NCBI RefSeq assembly: GCF_000368625.1
Contig: NZ_KB849574.1
Coordinates: 124,001-188,000, forward strand
Source of the DNA: Acinetobacter schindleri CIP 107287
GTDB taxonomy: Bacteria; Pseudomonadota; Gammaproteobacteria; Pseudomonadales; Moraxellaceae
Length of the DNA: 64,000 nucleotides
Reading direction: 5' to 3'
This document shows positions 16,501-24,920 of the stretch, in pieces. A program made the translations under genes and the position numbers. Below the pieces are notes generated by a model, which searched no databases, was not told where the DNA came from, and saw only the letters and a program-made list of their open reading frames with translations. Position 1 is the first letter of the stretch. Every line of letters begins with the position of its first letter.

Positions 16501-17442
16501 TTAATTCACCGCCCTTACACTCCTCTGCAATCCTTTCTGTATATCCTGCACAAATCCTTCCCCTTGATTCGGTTTAGGCTTTGCCTTGGTTCGAGCTGTA
16601 GTTTCAGACTTTACTTGTTCAATATTAGTTTCTTGATTTTCATCACTATAAAACTCCTCCACAAAATCCAAACCTTCTTCTGCATTGACTTCAAACTGTG
16701 CATTGGCAAAACCCTGCCTTGCAGTCTGATCTAACGCCGTTTGATTAAAACCTGCTTGTTTACTTTGCTGGTCAATCTCTTGCGCCATTTGAATAGCTTG
16801 TTGCAGATTAACCCCATCTTTCAATGTTAAATCCACATAGTACACAGGCGTACGATAGCTTTGTGTGGTGGACTTGCCTCGTAGTATAAGTTGCAGTGGT
16901 AGGCATGAAAGTAAACCATTCGATGCAGCGTGGTAGTAACTCAGTCGTGCTGCCAAAGTCCGAATGCTGTTAAAGCCAGTGGTTCTAAAAATAAATGTAC
17001 CGAGTTCATCCGATTCATCTAAGTTCACATGCAAACGCCCATAAGGCTTACAGTTGCCTCCTTGAGCTAAAGGACATAAATCAGGGGATGGGCAGGAATG
17101 TTGTTCTACGCCTTGATTGGTGAGTCGCTGACAGGTTTCACCATTGCCTACACAGACAGGCCGTCCTGTTTGACGGTCAAACAAGGTGTACTCAGCCCTT
17201 AGATTCAGCTCAGGATCATTGAAGATCATCCTTACTGGAATGGTACGGAGTTTTTGATTCGGTGCTTTACTGCGTAATTGCTCATCAAGCGGATGTTTGA
17301 TCCACCCCTCTTTGCTTTGGATTTGACTGGTAATGGTAAATTGGTCGTCCTTTTCAGGCAGTCGTTTACCGTTCTTTTCAACAACTTTACCAATACTGAT
17401 ACGTCCAAGGATCGGTGGTGTGATTGCTAAACCTTTAATCAT
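16501..17442 (-). CDS. Cysteine-rich phage-type protein, Gp3-like recombination directionality factor family
   Basis: A 313-residue protein with a cysteine cluster near residues 97-132 (CVGNGETC, then CPSPDLCPL and GGNCKPYG), a likely zinc site, followed by a beta-rich GTFIFRTTGFNS segment. This layout is like the Gp3-like recombination directionality factors of serine-integrase phages; Acinetobacter annotations often call such proteins 'hydrolase or metal-binding protein'. The C-terminal 70 residues are low-complexity and basic. It sits downstream of a YqaJ exonuclease and DUF932 gene, a common mobile-element block. The element's own integrase is a tyrosine recombinase, so a directionality role is uncertain. 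Confidence 0.5.
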   Translation of the reverse strand: MIKGLAITPPILGRISIGKVVEKNGKRLPEKDDQFTITSQIQSKEGWIKHPLDEQLRSKAPNQKLRTIPVRMIFNDPELNLRAEYTLFDRQTGRPVCVGNGETCQRLTNQGVEQHSCPSPDLCPLAQGGNCKPYGRLHVNLDESDELGTFIFRTTGFNSIRTLAARLSYYHAASNGLLSCLPLQLILRGKSTTQSYRTPVYYVDLTLKDGVNLQQAIQMAQEIDQQSKQAGFNQTALDQTARQGFANAQFEVNAEEGLDFVEEFYSDENQETNIEQVKSETTARTKAKPKPNQGEGFVQDIQKGLQRSVRAVN

Positions 17443-17545
17443 GATAATTTTCCTCTAAATAAAATTTTACTGTTGACCCTTTGTTATGTAAGCAAATACA
17501 AAACCGTTTAAAGATCAGATGAAATGCAAAGACCGCCATTGTTGG

Positions 17546-17572
17546 CCTACCGTTCCTTCGGGAGTCGGTAGG
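17546..17572. repeat. GC-rich hairpin between YqaJ and Gp3-like genes
   Basis: CCTACCG and CGGTAGG form a 7-bp stem around a 13-nt loop that itself contains a partial TTCC/GGGA pairing. It is far more GC-rich than its surroundings. On the minus strand it has no T-run after it, so it may be an RNA processing or protein-binding element rather than a simple terminator. The remaining gap bases (17443-17626) show no gene. Confidence 0.45.
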
Positions 17573-17626
17573 TCGGGGGTGGTTTTTTGCGCTTTTTTGA
17601 AGACTGGAAATATCGACGTGATGAAT

Positions 17627-18667
17627 TCAGTCATTGGTATAGATCTGAAAGCGTCGTGTTCCTGCTTTGTTTTGCGGAAACTGCTCAAGCATTTCTGGGT
17701 GAAGTTTGAGTAAGGCTTTGCTGTCTAAACTGATTGAATCTTTGGATTTCTTCCACGTCACCGAACCATTCGCAAAGGTTGCTCGTTCAGCATCCTTCAT
17801 CAACATCTGGATTTGATGCTTAATTTGATCAAAGTTATTTTGATGCTGCTCAATGTCATGCTTTTCTTGAATCAGTTGAGCAAACAATTGATTGGCTTGT
17901 TCGTTATGACTCAAGTCTTCAACAGTTAATGGAATATGTTGTGGATAGAGCTGCTGTATAGCTTTGGCTGCCGACTCACTGGCATCCACATCAGGTGGCG
18001 TGTCTTTTTCCACACACTCCCAGAAGTAACGTTCCGCATTGATGATATGTTTGATCACGGATTCGGAGCGCGTCACTTTGAAGATTTTGGTTTCATGCCC
18101 ACAAATCAGCACACAAATATGTGCTGCCTTTTTGCCTGTTACAGCGAGTTGATGTTGCACCTGACACAGTACGTATAAAGGCACGCCATCTCGCCATAAC
18201 TTTGCTCCATATTCTCCTGCGGTTTTGCATTCTAAAATCTGTACTTCCTCACTACCTACTACCGAGTAATCTAAGTTAGCCAGCATAAAATGCTTATCCT
18301 CATCAGGATGTTGTAGTACGGCATTGATACGACGGACTTTGTTGTTGGTATGCATGCTGTAGTATTCAGCGACCAAAGGTTCAAGTTGTTTGCCCCAATA
18401 TAAAGGGGCATGACCTGCGCTTTCATCTTCAATGGATTGTTTGACTCGACCTGTCTTGATCATCCATAGTTCAAGCATCGACATATAAGGATTGAGTCCA
18501 CACGCTGCGGCACAATCACTACTACCGATGCCTTGACGACGTACTTCAAGCCATTCTGCTTGAGTCATGTTTTTGGTATTGACCAAGCGTTTGGCTGTGA
18601 ATAATTTTGGGGCAATAAATGGAGTACTTGCCTGTTGAATGGATGGATTTAAAATTGCGGTATTCAT
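17627..18667 (-). CDS. YqaJ-family viral recombinase (lambda-exonuclease-like)
   Basis: A 346-residue nuclease of the YqaJ/lambda exonuclease fold. The N-terminal signature EWLEVRRQGIGSSDCAAACG lies near residues 38-57, and the catalytic PD-(D/E)xK set is visible as Asp133 in LANLDYS and Glu146/Lys148 in ILECKTA. These enzymes chew one strand of duplex ends and work with a single-strand annealing protein. No RecT/Bet-like gene is next to it. The neighbours are DUF932 and the Gp3-like protein. The C-terminal 100 residues include a glutamine-rich coiled coil (near 255-300). The start has a normal spacing from an AT-rich promoter region. Confidence 0.88.
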   Translation of the reverse strand: MNTAILNPSIQQASTPFIAPKLFTAKRLVNTKNMTQAEWLEVRRQGIGSSDCAAACGLNPYMSMLELWMIKTGRVKQSIEDESAGHAPLYWGKQLEPLVAEYYSMHTNNKVRRINAVLQHPDEDKHFMLANLDYSVVGSEEVQILECKTAGEYGAKLWRDGVPLYVLCQVQHQLAVTGKKAAHICVLICGHETKIFKVTRSESVIKHIINAERYFWECVEKDTPPDVDASESAAKAIQQLYPQHIPLTVEDLSHNEQANQLFAQLIQEKHDIEQHQNNFDQIKHQIQMLMKDAERATFANGSVTWKKSKDSISLDSKALLKLHPEMLEQFPQNKAGTRRFQIYTND

Positions 18668-18724
18668 ATTGAAGTCCTAATTATTTTGCTATGTAAAATG
18701 ATGGAGATCACAAAAAATGGGCAT

Positions 18725-18753
18725 AAAAAAACCACAGCCTAAGCTATGGTTTT
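18725..18753 (-). terminator. Terminator after the DUF932 gene
   Basis: On the minus strand AAAACCATAGC, loop TTAG, GCTGTGGTTTT is followed by TTTATG, an 11-bp stem with one mismatch. It lies about 80 bp after the stop codon at 18836, so DUF932 and YqaJ probably are separate transcription units. Confidence 0.75.
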
Positions 18754-18835
18754 AATAATTTTTAAAATTAGAAATTCCATTTAAAAATGCTTATTTAGGT
18801 CTAACTTTCCATGATTGAAAAATGCATATTTCGTA

Positions 18836-19879
18836 CTATGCAAGCATGTTAAGTGCCTGTTCCAATCCTCGTTGTTTGATCGATGCGCCAGCACCAAACC
18901 AAGCTGAATCGAGTCGATGATCTGTACTCATGGCACGTCTTTCATGATCAATAAATTCTGTAATTGAACACAGTAATCCATAGGCTGTTCCTTTAGCAGA
19001 ACTCAACTCTGCACCACGTCCCTGACCATTAAACATGTCCATTGCTTTAGTCATCGCCTTGGCATTTGGCTCAGCTTTTTCCTTGGCATTTGCCTGTGCT
19101 GCCTGAGTCGCAACATCACGGTAAAACTGAATAATATTTTCTTCCTGATCTGCAATGCTCATTGTGGTGTTATTAAATACCGCATCAAAGAAAGCAGCTG
19201 CTTCTCCTTGAGTGACTCTACGCTGGCTGAGCTGCTTCATTTCGTACATGTGTTCATCCCATGCACGTACTGAAATGCCCAATTGCTGTTTGACTTTATC
19301 TGCATCAAACTTGGTACTATGCGGAACTTTCACTACACCTGCATTACTGTTCTGACCACGTAAAGCAATCGCCAAGGTGTTGTTGCAGACAACACGAATG
19401 GAGGTGAATTGTGCTGTTGTCGCAAGCGTACCGTCACATGCAGTTGCAAGAAGAATATAGCCATTACTGACATCCTTGCCTTTAAGTGCAGTAGATTGAC
19501 CTGTCCGTGCCAGCGCCCAGAATTTCTTGCCACCTTTAAGCACGCCTGCGGTTTCCAATTCAAAGCCTGATTGTTCAGTTAGATCACGATAGAACTCTAA
19601 GATCTCACGAGGTTGGACTTCCTGAAAACGTTGACTGACCACTGACAAAGGTGCATGGGTATCAGAACGGTACAGTACACGCTGTTCTTCATACGGTATG
19701 ATGATGCTTTGCCCACGTTCATTCTGTGCCATATAACTGACATTGGATGACTCGATACGCCAGTCCATGCCTGCCTGCTGTGCCCAGATTTCAATCGGTT
19801 GGTTTTGACTTAGTTGATTCCCTAGTCCATGCCAAGGGGTTTCACCGACATAAGCCATTTGTTCAAGTTGATGTGCCAT
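18836..19879 (-). CDS. DUF932 domain protein (phage/plasmid-like)
   Basis: A 347-residue DUF932 protein. The N-terminal ETPWHGLGNQL (residues 13-23), the SVVSQRFQEVQPREILEF segment (near 79-96) and the RVVCNNTLAIAL motif (near 163-174) are typical of this family, found on phages, plasmids and integrative elements. The biochemical function is unknown; family members sit beside recombination genes, as here, and DNA binding has been proposed. It fills most of the usual family length. It is transcribed alone, between terminators at 18725 and 20235. Confidence 0.88.
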   Translation of the reverse strand: MAHQLEQMAYVGETPWHGLGNQLSQNQPIEIWAQQAGMDWRIESSNVSYMAQNERGQSIIIPYEEQRVLYRSDTHAPLSVVSQRFQEVQPREILEFYRDLTEQSGFELETAGVLKGGKKFWALARTGQSTALKGKDVSNGYILLATACDGTLATTAQFTSIRVVCNNTLAIALRGQNSNAGVVKVPHSTKFDADKVKQQLGISVRAWDEHMYEMKQLSQRRVTQGEAAAFFDAVFNNTTMSIADQEENIIQFYRDVATQAAQANAKEKAEPNAKAMTKAMDMFNGQGRGAELSSAKGTAYGLLCSITEFIDHERRAMSTDHRLDSAWFGAGASIKQRGLEQALNMLA

Positions 19880-19923
19880 AGTTTTATTCCTTTTTAAAAT
19901 AATGCTAAAAATTGGATCTATTT

Positions 19924-20211
19924 TTAATTCAGATATTGAGTGGGGAACTTTTGGTAGCAGTTATGACAGAAGCACAAACTTTGCTGTGGAGGTGTGCTTT
20001 GTTCTGTAAAAGAATTAAACAAACCACCGAGTACAGTTCCTGCAATTCCTCCAACGATGGGAGGCAAATTCAAAGACTTCGCAACGGTTGTGCCTAAGGC
20101 ACCTAATGCTGCGGGTGATGCAAGATTTGATAATGTTGAATTTGCTTGTTGTATGTTTGCTTCAACAATCATGATTTCGGTTGAATGACAAAAGGGGCAA
20201 TTCAAGCTCAT
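19924..20211 (-). CDS. Small zinc-ribbon protein with glycine-rich middle
   Basis: A 95-residue protein starting MSLNCPFCHSTEI. Two cysteine pairs, CPFC near residue 5 and CFCHNC near 80-85, frame a glycine/alanine-rich hydrophobic stretch (LGALGTTVAKSLNL...GGIAGTVLGGLF). It looks like a membrane-inserting segment closed by a zinc ribbon. The frame is open upstream to 20271, but that region contains a transcription terminator (20241-20262), so the ATG at 20211 is the real start. I do not recognise a named family. Such proteins often appear in mobile elements of Acinetobacter. Confidence 0.7.
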   Translation of the reverse strand: MSLNCPFCHSTEIMIVEANIQQANSTLSNLASPAALGALGTTVAKSLNLPPIVGGIAGTVLGGLFNSFTEQSTPPQQSLCFCHNCYQKFPTQYLN

Positions 20212-20234
20212 GACTCGACTCCTAAATTCAGGGC

Positions 20235-20262
20235 ATAAAAAAGCCTGTACGATGACAGGCTT
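20235..20262 (-). terminator. Terminator after the multi-cysteine protein
   Basis: On the minus strand AAGCCTGT, a 6-nt loop, ACAGGCTT leads straight into TTTTATG. It terminates the gene at 20345-20833 and separates it from the zinc-ribbon gene. Confidence 0.8.
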
Positions 20263-20344
20263 TAATTTCATATTTTCATGTGTACTCGAAAGAGCTTCAT
20301 GATTCTCATTAGGATGTTATGTATCTGAAATAATTTGGAGTCAT

Positions 20345-20833
20345 TTAATTCCAAGTATCTTTTAATTCAGTATGTCTACAATTAATACATTCCACTACAA
20401 TCTTAGACCCTTGCGTGCCTCTTCTTATAAAGCTGTGGTGCTTGCCATTTTTACGTTCTGTATGACAACGAGCACATTTTTCAACATTATTACAATAACC
20501 ATCTACCCCTTTAGAATTCCAATGCTCGTGCACTGTAACTGTTTCAACGGCATCACAATACTCACACTTTAAACGCTTTTCACATGAACGATTGCTATGA
20601 TATTTGGCATCCGATTTGCTTGGAAACTTATGTTTTTGTTTAATAATTAGCTGATTACACTTATCACAAGTATATTCCATATAACATTGAGGCTGCCCTT
20701 CAACATGCTGAGGTTTACCTGAATGCACACCCACTTTGCATCCAACATTTGAAGCTGTTTCTTTAATTGCTGCCCAACTTTCTGATTCAGCAATTTTATT
20801 AGCTGATTCTTTAACTTTATCCCAAAATCCCAT
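20345..20833 (-). CDS. Multi-cysteine (zinc-binding) hypothetical protein
   Basis: A 162-residue protein. After a helical start (MGFWDKVKESANKIAES) it has at least five CxxC-type pairs: CDKC, CEYC, a C-NN-C spaced pair with CARC, and CINC, with several histidines between (HKFPSK, HEHW, HHSF). This suggests two or three treble-clef or ribbon zinc modules. The pattern is similar to stress or nuclease-associated zinc proteins, but I cannot name a family. It is a single-gene unit with its own terminator. It might bind nucleic acid or act as an adaptor; this is inference. Confidence 0.65.
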   Translation of the reverse strand: MGFWDKVKESANKIAESESWAAIKETASNVGCKVGVHSGKPQHVEGQPQCYMEYTCDKCNQLIIKQKHKFPSKSDAKYHSNRSCEKRLKCEYCDAVETVTVHEHWNSKGVDGYCNNVEKCARCHTERKNGKHHSFIRRGTQGSKIVVECINCRHTELKDTWN

Positions 20834-20903
20834 ACGATTCCCCCTGTGGTTAATTAAATATTAATTTATATAAACTTATATCTTAAATGAGTTTATTGAA
20901 AAT

Positions 20904-21545
20904 TTATAAATTGCCTTCAGCATATAGCAAACCTAATTCAATATTGGCTTGTTCTTCACCCTGAGCCGCAGCTTTTTTAAATAGTGAAGCTGCGATTTCA
21001 TAGTTTTTAGGTACACCGACACCAAACTTAAAAATCATACCTAAATGTAGCTGCCCTTTAGCATCTCCATCTTCGGCAGCCTCCCCAAAATACTTTGCAG
21101 CTAGTTTAGGATCTTTATCAAAGAATATACCCTTAGCATACATAAGACCTAATTCAACTTTTGCTTCGCTATAACCATGATCAGCTGCTTCTATTAACAA
21201 AGCTGCTGCAATGTCACAATCTTCATCTACCCCTAATCCATATAAAAATAGTTTTGCCAATTCAATGTTTGCTTCTATATATCCTTGCTGTACGGCTTGA
21301 TTAAAATAATATCCAGCTTCCTCAAAATCCTGATCAATACCTTGCCCGTAACGGTTCATTAAACCATACATATATTGTGCTTCAGCATGCCCCCCGGTAG
21401 CTGCCTCTGCAAACATAGATGCAGCTGTTTCACTATCTTCTTCTACACCCTCTCCAACTAGAAAGCATTGCCCCAATGTAAAAAGTGCCTCTATATCACC
21501 ATTTTGAGCTTTATTAAATAAACTCATCAAATCATCTCTATCCAT
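20904..21545 (-). CDS. Sel1-repeat (TPR-like) protein
   Basis: A 213-residue protein made almost entirely of Sel1-like repeats of about 36 residues. At least five copies of the pattern A-x-LG-x(3)-x-G-x-GV-x(2)-D-x(2)-A-x(3)-F-x-A-A follow each other, for example near residues 18-53, 54-89, 90-125, 126-161 and 162-197, with a partial sixth at the end. There is no signal peptide. Sel1 proteins are scaffolds for protein interactions and also occur as toxin-immunity partners in mobile regions. It is divergent from the YaaW-like gene, with 190 bp of shared upstream sequence. Confidence 0.85.
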   Translation of the reverse strand: MDRDDLMSLFNKAQNGDIEALFTLGQCFLVGEGVEEDSETAASMFAEAATGGHAEAQYMYGLMNRYGQGIDQDFEEAGYYFNQAVQQGYIEANIELAKLFLYGLGVDEDCDIAAALLIEAADHGYSEAKVELGLMYAKGIFFDKDPKLAAKYFGEAAEDGDAKGQLHLGMIFKFGVGVPKNYEIAASLFKKAAAQGEEQANIELGLLYAEGNL

Positions 21546-21732
21546 CTTTTCAACTATGCTTTTTCTAATTCAATCCTTTTGAATATTACATTAATTTTAA
21601 TAATTTTTTAATGATACACTTAAATTAAATTTCTAATATTATTAGTATGGTAGATCAATTTTATCGCCTAAATTAAAAAACTGCCCACCCTAATAGCTTT
21701 ACTTAAATTTTGTAATAAAGAGAACACTTCAT

Positions 21733-22452
21733 ATGGCAACAGAAGCAAAATTTCGCGAAGATCCTGATCTAGCATTTCTACAATATTGTGATTTTCAAGA
21801 TCTTAAGTTATTGTCAAATACTCTAATCGCTGATAGTGAAGGTACAGAACAATGGACAGGGGGGCTAAAAAGCACACTTGTTAAAAACATGAGCATGTAC
21901 TCAACTGAAGACGATTTATATAAAAATAGCTGGAAAGCAATTGCTGCTGAAATTCAACTATTTGGCGGAGATACAGTAGTCAACCTTGTCAGAGGAAAAG
22001 GGGTTGTATATCGTGAACTACTAGAAGATGTTGCAAAAAAAACAGGTGTAGATTTCCATAAAGATACTTCTGATATCAGTCTTCTTGAAGAAAAAGTACT
22101 AAGAACCCTTTTTGGTCGAATCACTCAACTTAATGAGCTGGACTTCATTAATAAAAAATTGAAAGAAAAAGGATACTTAGGACTAACCTCAATTAAAGAA
22201 AGCCCTCTTAAAACGATTAAAAATAGTCTTGGAGGTGGAACCGCTTCAGGTACAGCTGGTGGACTTTTAGCTGGATTAAATATGGCTAAAAATTTTATTA
22301 AGGTAAATCCATTCGTTGCAGCCGCAACATTACCTCTAACTGCAAAAGATATTACGGCTCCAGCTTATCGCGTCACAATACCTGCTGCTTGTATTGTTGC
22401 GATGATGAGGATTAAGCATGAAGAAAATAAAAATAACTACAATGAGTTCTAA
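21733..22452 (+). CDS. YaaW/UPF0174-family protein (ubiquinol-cytochrome c chaperone-like fold)
   Basis: A 239-residue protein similar to E. coli YaaW (UPF0174, with a DUF3944 start). Matching patterns are DLAFLQYCDFQDLKLL at residues 11-26, WKAIAAEIQLFGGDTVVN near 67-84 and the C-terminal APAYRVTIPAACIVAM near 214-229. A glycine-rich hydrophobic stretch (GGGTASGTAGGLLAGL, near 168-183) may insert in a membrane. The function of YaaW is unknown. The start ATG is preceded by AAAGAGA. The next gene begins 9 bp after the stop, so the two form an operon. Confidence 0.75.
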   Translation: MATEAKFREDPDLAFLQYCDFQDLKLLSNTLIADSEGTEQWTGGLKSTLVKNMSMYSTEDDLYKNSWKAIAAEIQLFGGDTVVNLVRGKGVVYRELLEDVAKKTGVDFHKDTSDISLLEEKVLRTLFGRITQLNELDFINKKLKEKGYLGLTSIKESPLKTIKNSLGGGTASGTAGGLLAGLNMAKNFIKVNPFVAAATLPLTAKDITAPAYRVTIPAACIVAMMRIKHEENKNNYNEF

Positions 22453-22461
22453 GGTATCAGC

Positions 22462-23385
22462 ATGATAGATAAATTATTTAGTTACGACATTGAAAAATTT
22501 TCAAAAGAGCTTTTAGAAGCTATAGCAAATGACCAGGTGATTTTTAGAGATGGTGTTGCCTACTGGAAAAAGGGGCTCGAACATGTAGGCATTATTCAAC
22601 ATATTCCTTTAAAAGAAGTCAGTTCTGTAGGTGTTGAAACTTTTGTTCAAGGATTAGGCTCTTTGCAATCAACATTGCAAACCACAATTGTTGCAGCTCA
22701 AGCTATTTCTACTGCGACGTTAATGGTAGCAATGGTAATCCAAACTCAAATTTTAAGTAAAAAAATTGAGGCTGTAAAACAGTGCGTCTTGAAGGTTTCT
22801 CAGGATATCAGAGAACAAAACATTTTATTTTATACAGACAAAACGAGCGAGTATTTAGCTTTATTACAGACTTTTAAACTATTACTAGACAACAGAACCC
22901 CACTTACAGATGTTAATCAGTTAGCCAATAATACTTTGTCATCCTCTATACAGCTTAAAAACCATTTAATCTCCTTTATTGGAAACCTACTAAGTTTAGT
23001 AGAAACCCAAAAACTTAGTTCACAGCAACATGTTGAGCTAATTATGCAATTTATCCAACAAATGATGGAAATATTACCTATTGGAATGCATCTAGAATTT
23101 ATTCTTTCACATCGCCTAAATCAAAATGAGTTTTCTCAAATTTTGATTGAAGATAGCCATCGCCAATATTTAGGCTTGATGAGTCAGTACCGCAATTATC
23201 TCAATGAGATTAACAATGGTCTGAAAGAGTTTCGGATAAAGCAAGATCAAGTTCCATTTTTTGAGAAAATCAGACTACCTGCAAAAAACTTGTTCCAATA
23301 TTCAATTCATGTAGAGTTACTTGAAAAGCCTGCGAAAGAAAGAATCACTTATATGAAATTACAAACTAGCTTGATTAAGACTTAA
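22462..23385 (+). CDS. Hypothetical helical membrane-associated protein, partner of the YaaW-like gene
   Basis: A 307-residue protein of unknown family. It has a hydrophobic segment near residues 73-100 (TTIVAAQAISTATLMVAMVI) followed by a long helical region that is probably coiled coil (KKIEAVKQCVLKVSQDIREQ). The last 60 residues are charged. The gene follows the YaaW-like gene by 9 bp, so the products are likely to work together, perhaps as a membrane pair. Nothing shows an enzyme activity. Base composition is like the neighbouring island genes. Confidence 0.65.
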   Translation: MIDKLFSYDIEKFSKELLEAIANDQVIFRDGVAYWKKGLEHVGIIQHIPLKEVSSVGVETFVQGLGSLQSTLQTTIVAAQAISTATLMVAMVIQTQILSKKIEAVKQCVLKVSQDIREQNILFYTDKTSEYLALLQTFKLLLDNRTPLTDVNQLANNTLSSSIQLKNHLISFIGNLLSLVETQKLSSQQHVELIMQFIQQMMEILPIGMHLEFILSHRLNQNEFSQILIEDSHRQYLGLMSQYRNYLNEINNGLKEFRIKQDQVPFFEKIRLPAKNLFQYSIHVELLEKPAKERITYMKLQTSLIKT

Positions 23386-23518
23386 AAAAATTTTGAGGTA
23401 TAGTAGCTCCACCGTTTTCCATTTACTCAGATACCCTTGTGATCAGGTACTTGAAGCTGAAATGATTACAGATCAAGGCAATGTAAATTTATCATTTTAA
23501 TCTCAAACCCGACCCTAT

Positions 23519-23547
23519 AGAGAACACTGCTGATAGTTGTGTTCTCT
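23519..23547. terminator. Hairpin between convergent genes
   Basis: AGAGAACAC and GTGTTCTCT form a perfect 9-bp stem with an 11-nt loop between the convergent genes ending at 23385 and 23565. The following bases are A/T-rich but lack a clean T-run, so termination is likely yet not certain. Confidence 0.5.
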
Positions 23548-23564
23548 ATTGAAAAGTCAATAAT

Positions 23565-24509
23565 TTATAAACCTCTTCGATTTTTTGAATCGACTACCCC
23601 TCTGCCAAAGCTACGCATATTCGACTTGTCTTTCACCCTTGGGTGTTGCTGCTCTTTTTCGCCATTCACCAAATAAGGGACAATATAATTAAGAAAGTTA
23701 TAGACTTCACTGGCATTGTTACGATGAATCATACCAATCCCTAAAGTCCCCATCGCTTCATAGATCGCCATATAGTCGGAATGGTTACAGTTAAAAATAT
23801 AACCATATCCGTGTGTAATCTGCTTCCAGCACTCACCTACCCACTGCCCCATTTCAAAACCACATTGATGCATATTTCCATCGTACATAAGCAAAAGATG
23901 GCAATGGTAGCCCTTACTAACCCCATGCTCTAATGCCCATGCATAACCATATAACCCACTAAAACAAGTATCTTGATCGGCTATACGCCGTAGCAATGTT
24001 TCTAGCGCTTTATTGAACACTTGGATGTTGTATAAGGCTTGATATTCTTTCTTAATAGATAAATCCACTCGAACCACCAGTGTTCTCGCATAATGATGAA
24101 TGAGTGTGGATGTATATTCAAAAAGGCTTTGCTGATTCTTTAATTCACGTTGTTGAAAATCAATCAGTTGCTGTTTTACACAGCCTGATAATGATTGGAT
24201 ATAAGTCAGAATATGCCAGACTGTCATATCATCAAAACAGACTATACAATCATGGTCTGCCTGTGGCATTAGACTGAGTGTGCGATCAACGATGTTCACA
24301 ACCTCAATGAATATCTGCACTGTATTACAATAGAAAAAATTAGCGTTATAGATTGGCTTAAATGACTTAACTAATTTTTGTAGGTCTATCATCAGGTTTT
24401 CAAGATATAGATCATAACTACCTAAGCAAACTTCTTGAATGAAATGGTCTACTGCTGCCAGCACTTCAGCTTCATGGTAAAGCTGATCATATTGAATATT
24501 TTGGTACAT
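23565..24509 (-). CDS. Inovirus Gp2/YagK-YfjJ family protein (putative HUH replication initiator)
   Basis: A 314-residue protein whose C-terminal half matches the YagK/YfjJ (inovirus Gp2) type: RTLVVRVDLSIKKEY near 147-161, WALEHGVSKGYHCHLLLMYDG near 196-216, then WVGECWKQITHGYGY. HCH in this stretch is a His-hydrophobic-His motif as in HUH replication or mobilisation proteins. The N-terminal 130 residues are a variable helical region. It is likely to nick or bind an origin of the element; experimental proof for this family is limited. It is divergent from a second member at 24921, with a hairpin-rich gap between. Confidence 0.75.
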   Translation of the reverse strand: MYQNIQYDQLYHEAEVLAAVDHFIQEVCLGSYDLYLENLMIDLQKLVKSFKPIYNANFFYCNTVQIFIEVVNIVDRTLSLMPQADHDCIVCFDDMTVWHILTYIQSLSGCVKQQLIDFQQRELKNQQSLFEYTSTLIHHYARTLVVRVDLSIKKEYQALYNIQVFNKALETLLRRIADQDTCFSGLYGYAWALEHGVSKGYHCHLLLMYDGNMHQCGFEMGQWVGECWKQITHGYGYIFNCNHSDYMAIYEAMGTLGIGMIHRNNASEVYNFLNYIVPYLVNGEKEQQHPRVKDKSNMRSFGRGVVDSKNRRGL

Positions 24510-24580
24510 TTAGGTTCTCACTGAAACATAAGGCTCATATGTAAGTGAGAGATATATTTTTTTACTGATCATGATTCTGT

Positions 24581-24806
24581 AGCAGGATGTTGTAGTCATC
24601 CTGCTTAGCTGAATAGGCTCATAGACTTTGGAACATACTATAGGGTTAATTCAGATTGTTTGAACTCATTGTAATTTATAGATTGTCTATAGCCCATTTG
24701 AGTATGGGCTATACTGTGTTAAGTGCCTCACAGTACTCACTCAACTAGATAAGATATTGTTTATATTATTAATATATATTACTTATAGATAATAATATAT
24801 ATTACC
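24581..24806. other. Hairpin- and AT-rich intergenic region, candidate origin
   Basis: Between the two divergent Gp2-like genes there are two perfect hairpins: AGCAGGATG/CATCCTGCT at 24581-24605 (9-bp stem, 7-nt loop) and TATAGCCCAT/ATGGGCTATA at 24688-24713 (10-bp stem, 6-nt loop). Next come two copies of an AT-only repeat containing AATATATATTAC (about 24769-24806). This layout, beside HUH-type initiator genes, suggests a replication or nicking origin. It could instead be a terminator set and promoters. No gene lies in 24510-24920. Confidence 0.4.
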
Positions 24807-24920
24807 TGTTAAGCACTCTACCCTGTAGTTTCGATAAGTTCGTTCATCTACATAACGCTAATCGCCAATCTATCGGATTTTGCTTAGGCTAAAGTTACGC
24901 CACTTTTTTATTTTAGAGCT

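Noticed and set aside
20212..20271. Upstream start for the zinc-ribbon gene
   Set aside because: The extension contains the terminator hairpin of the preceding gene and would not be on the same transcript start.
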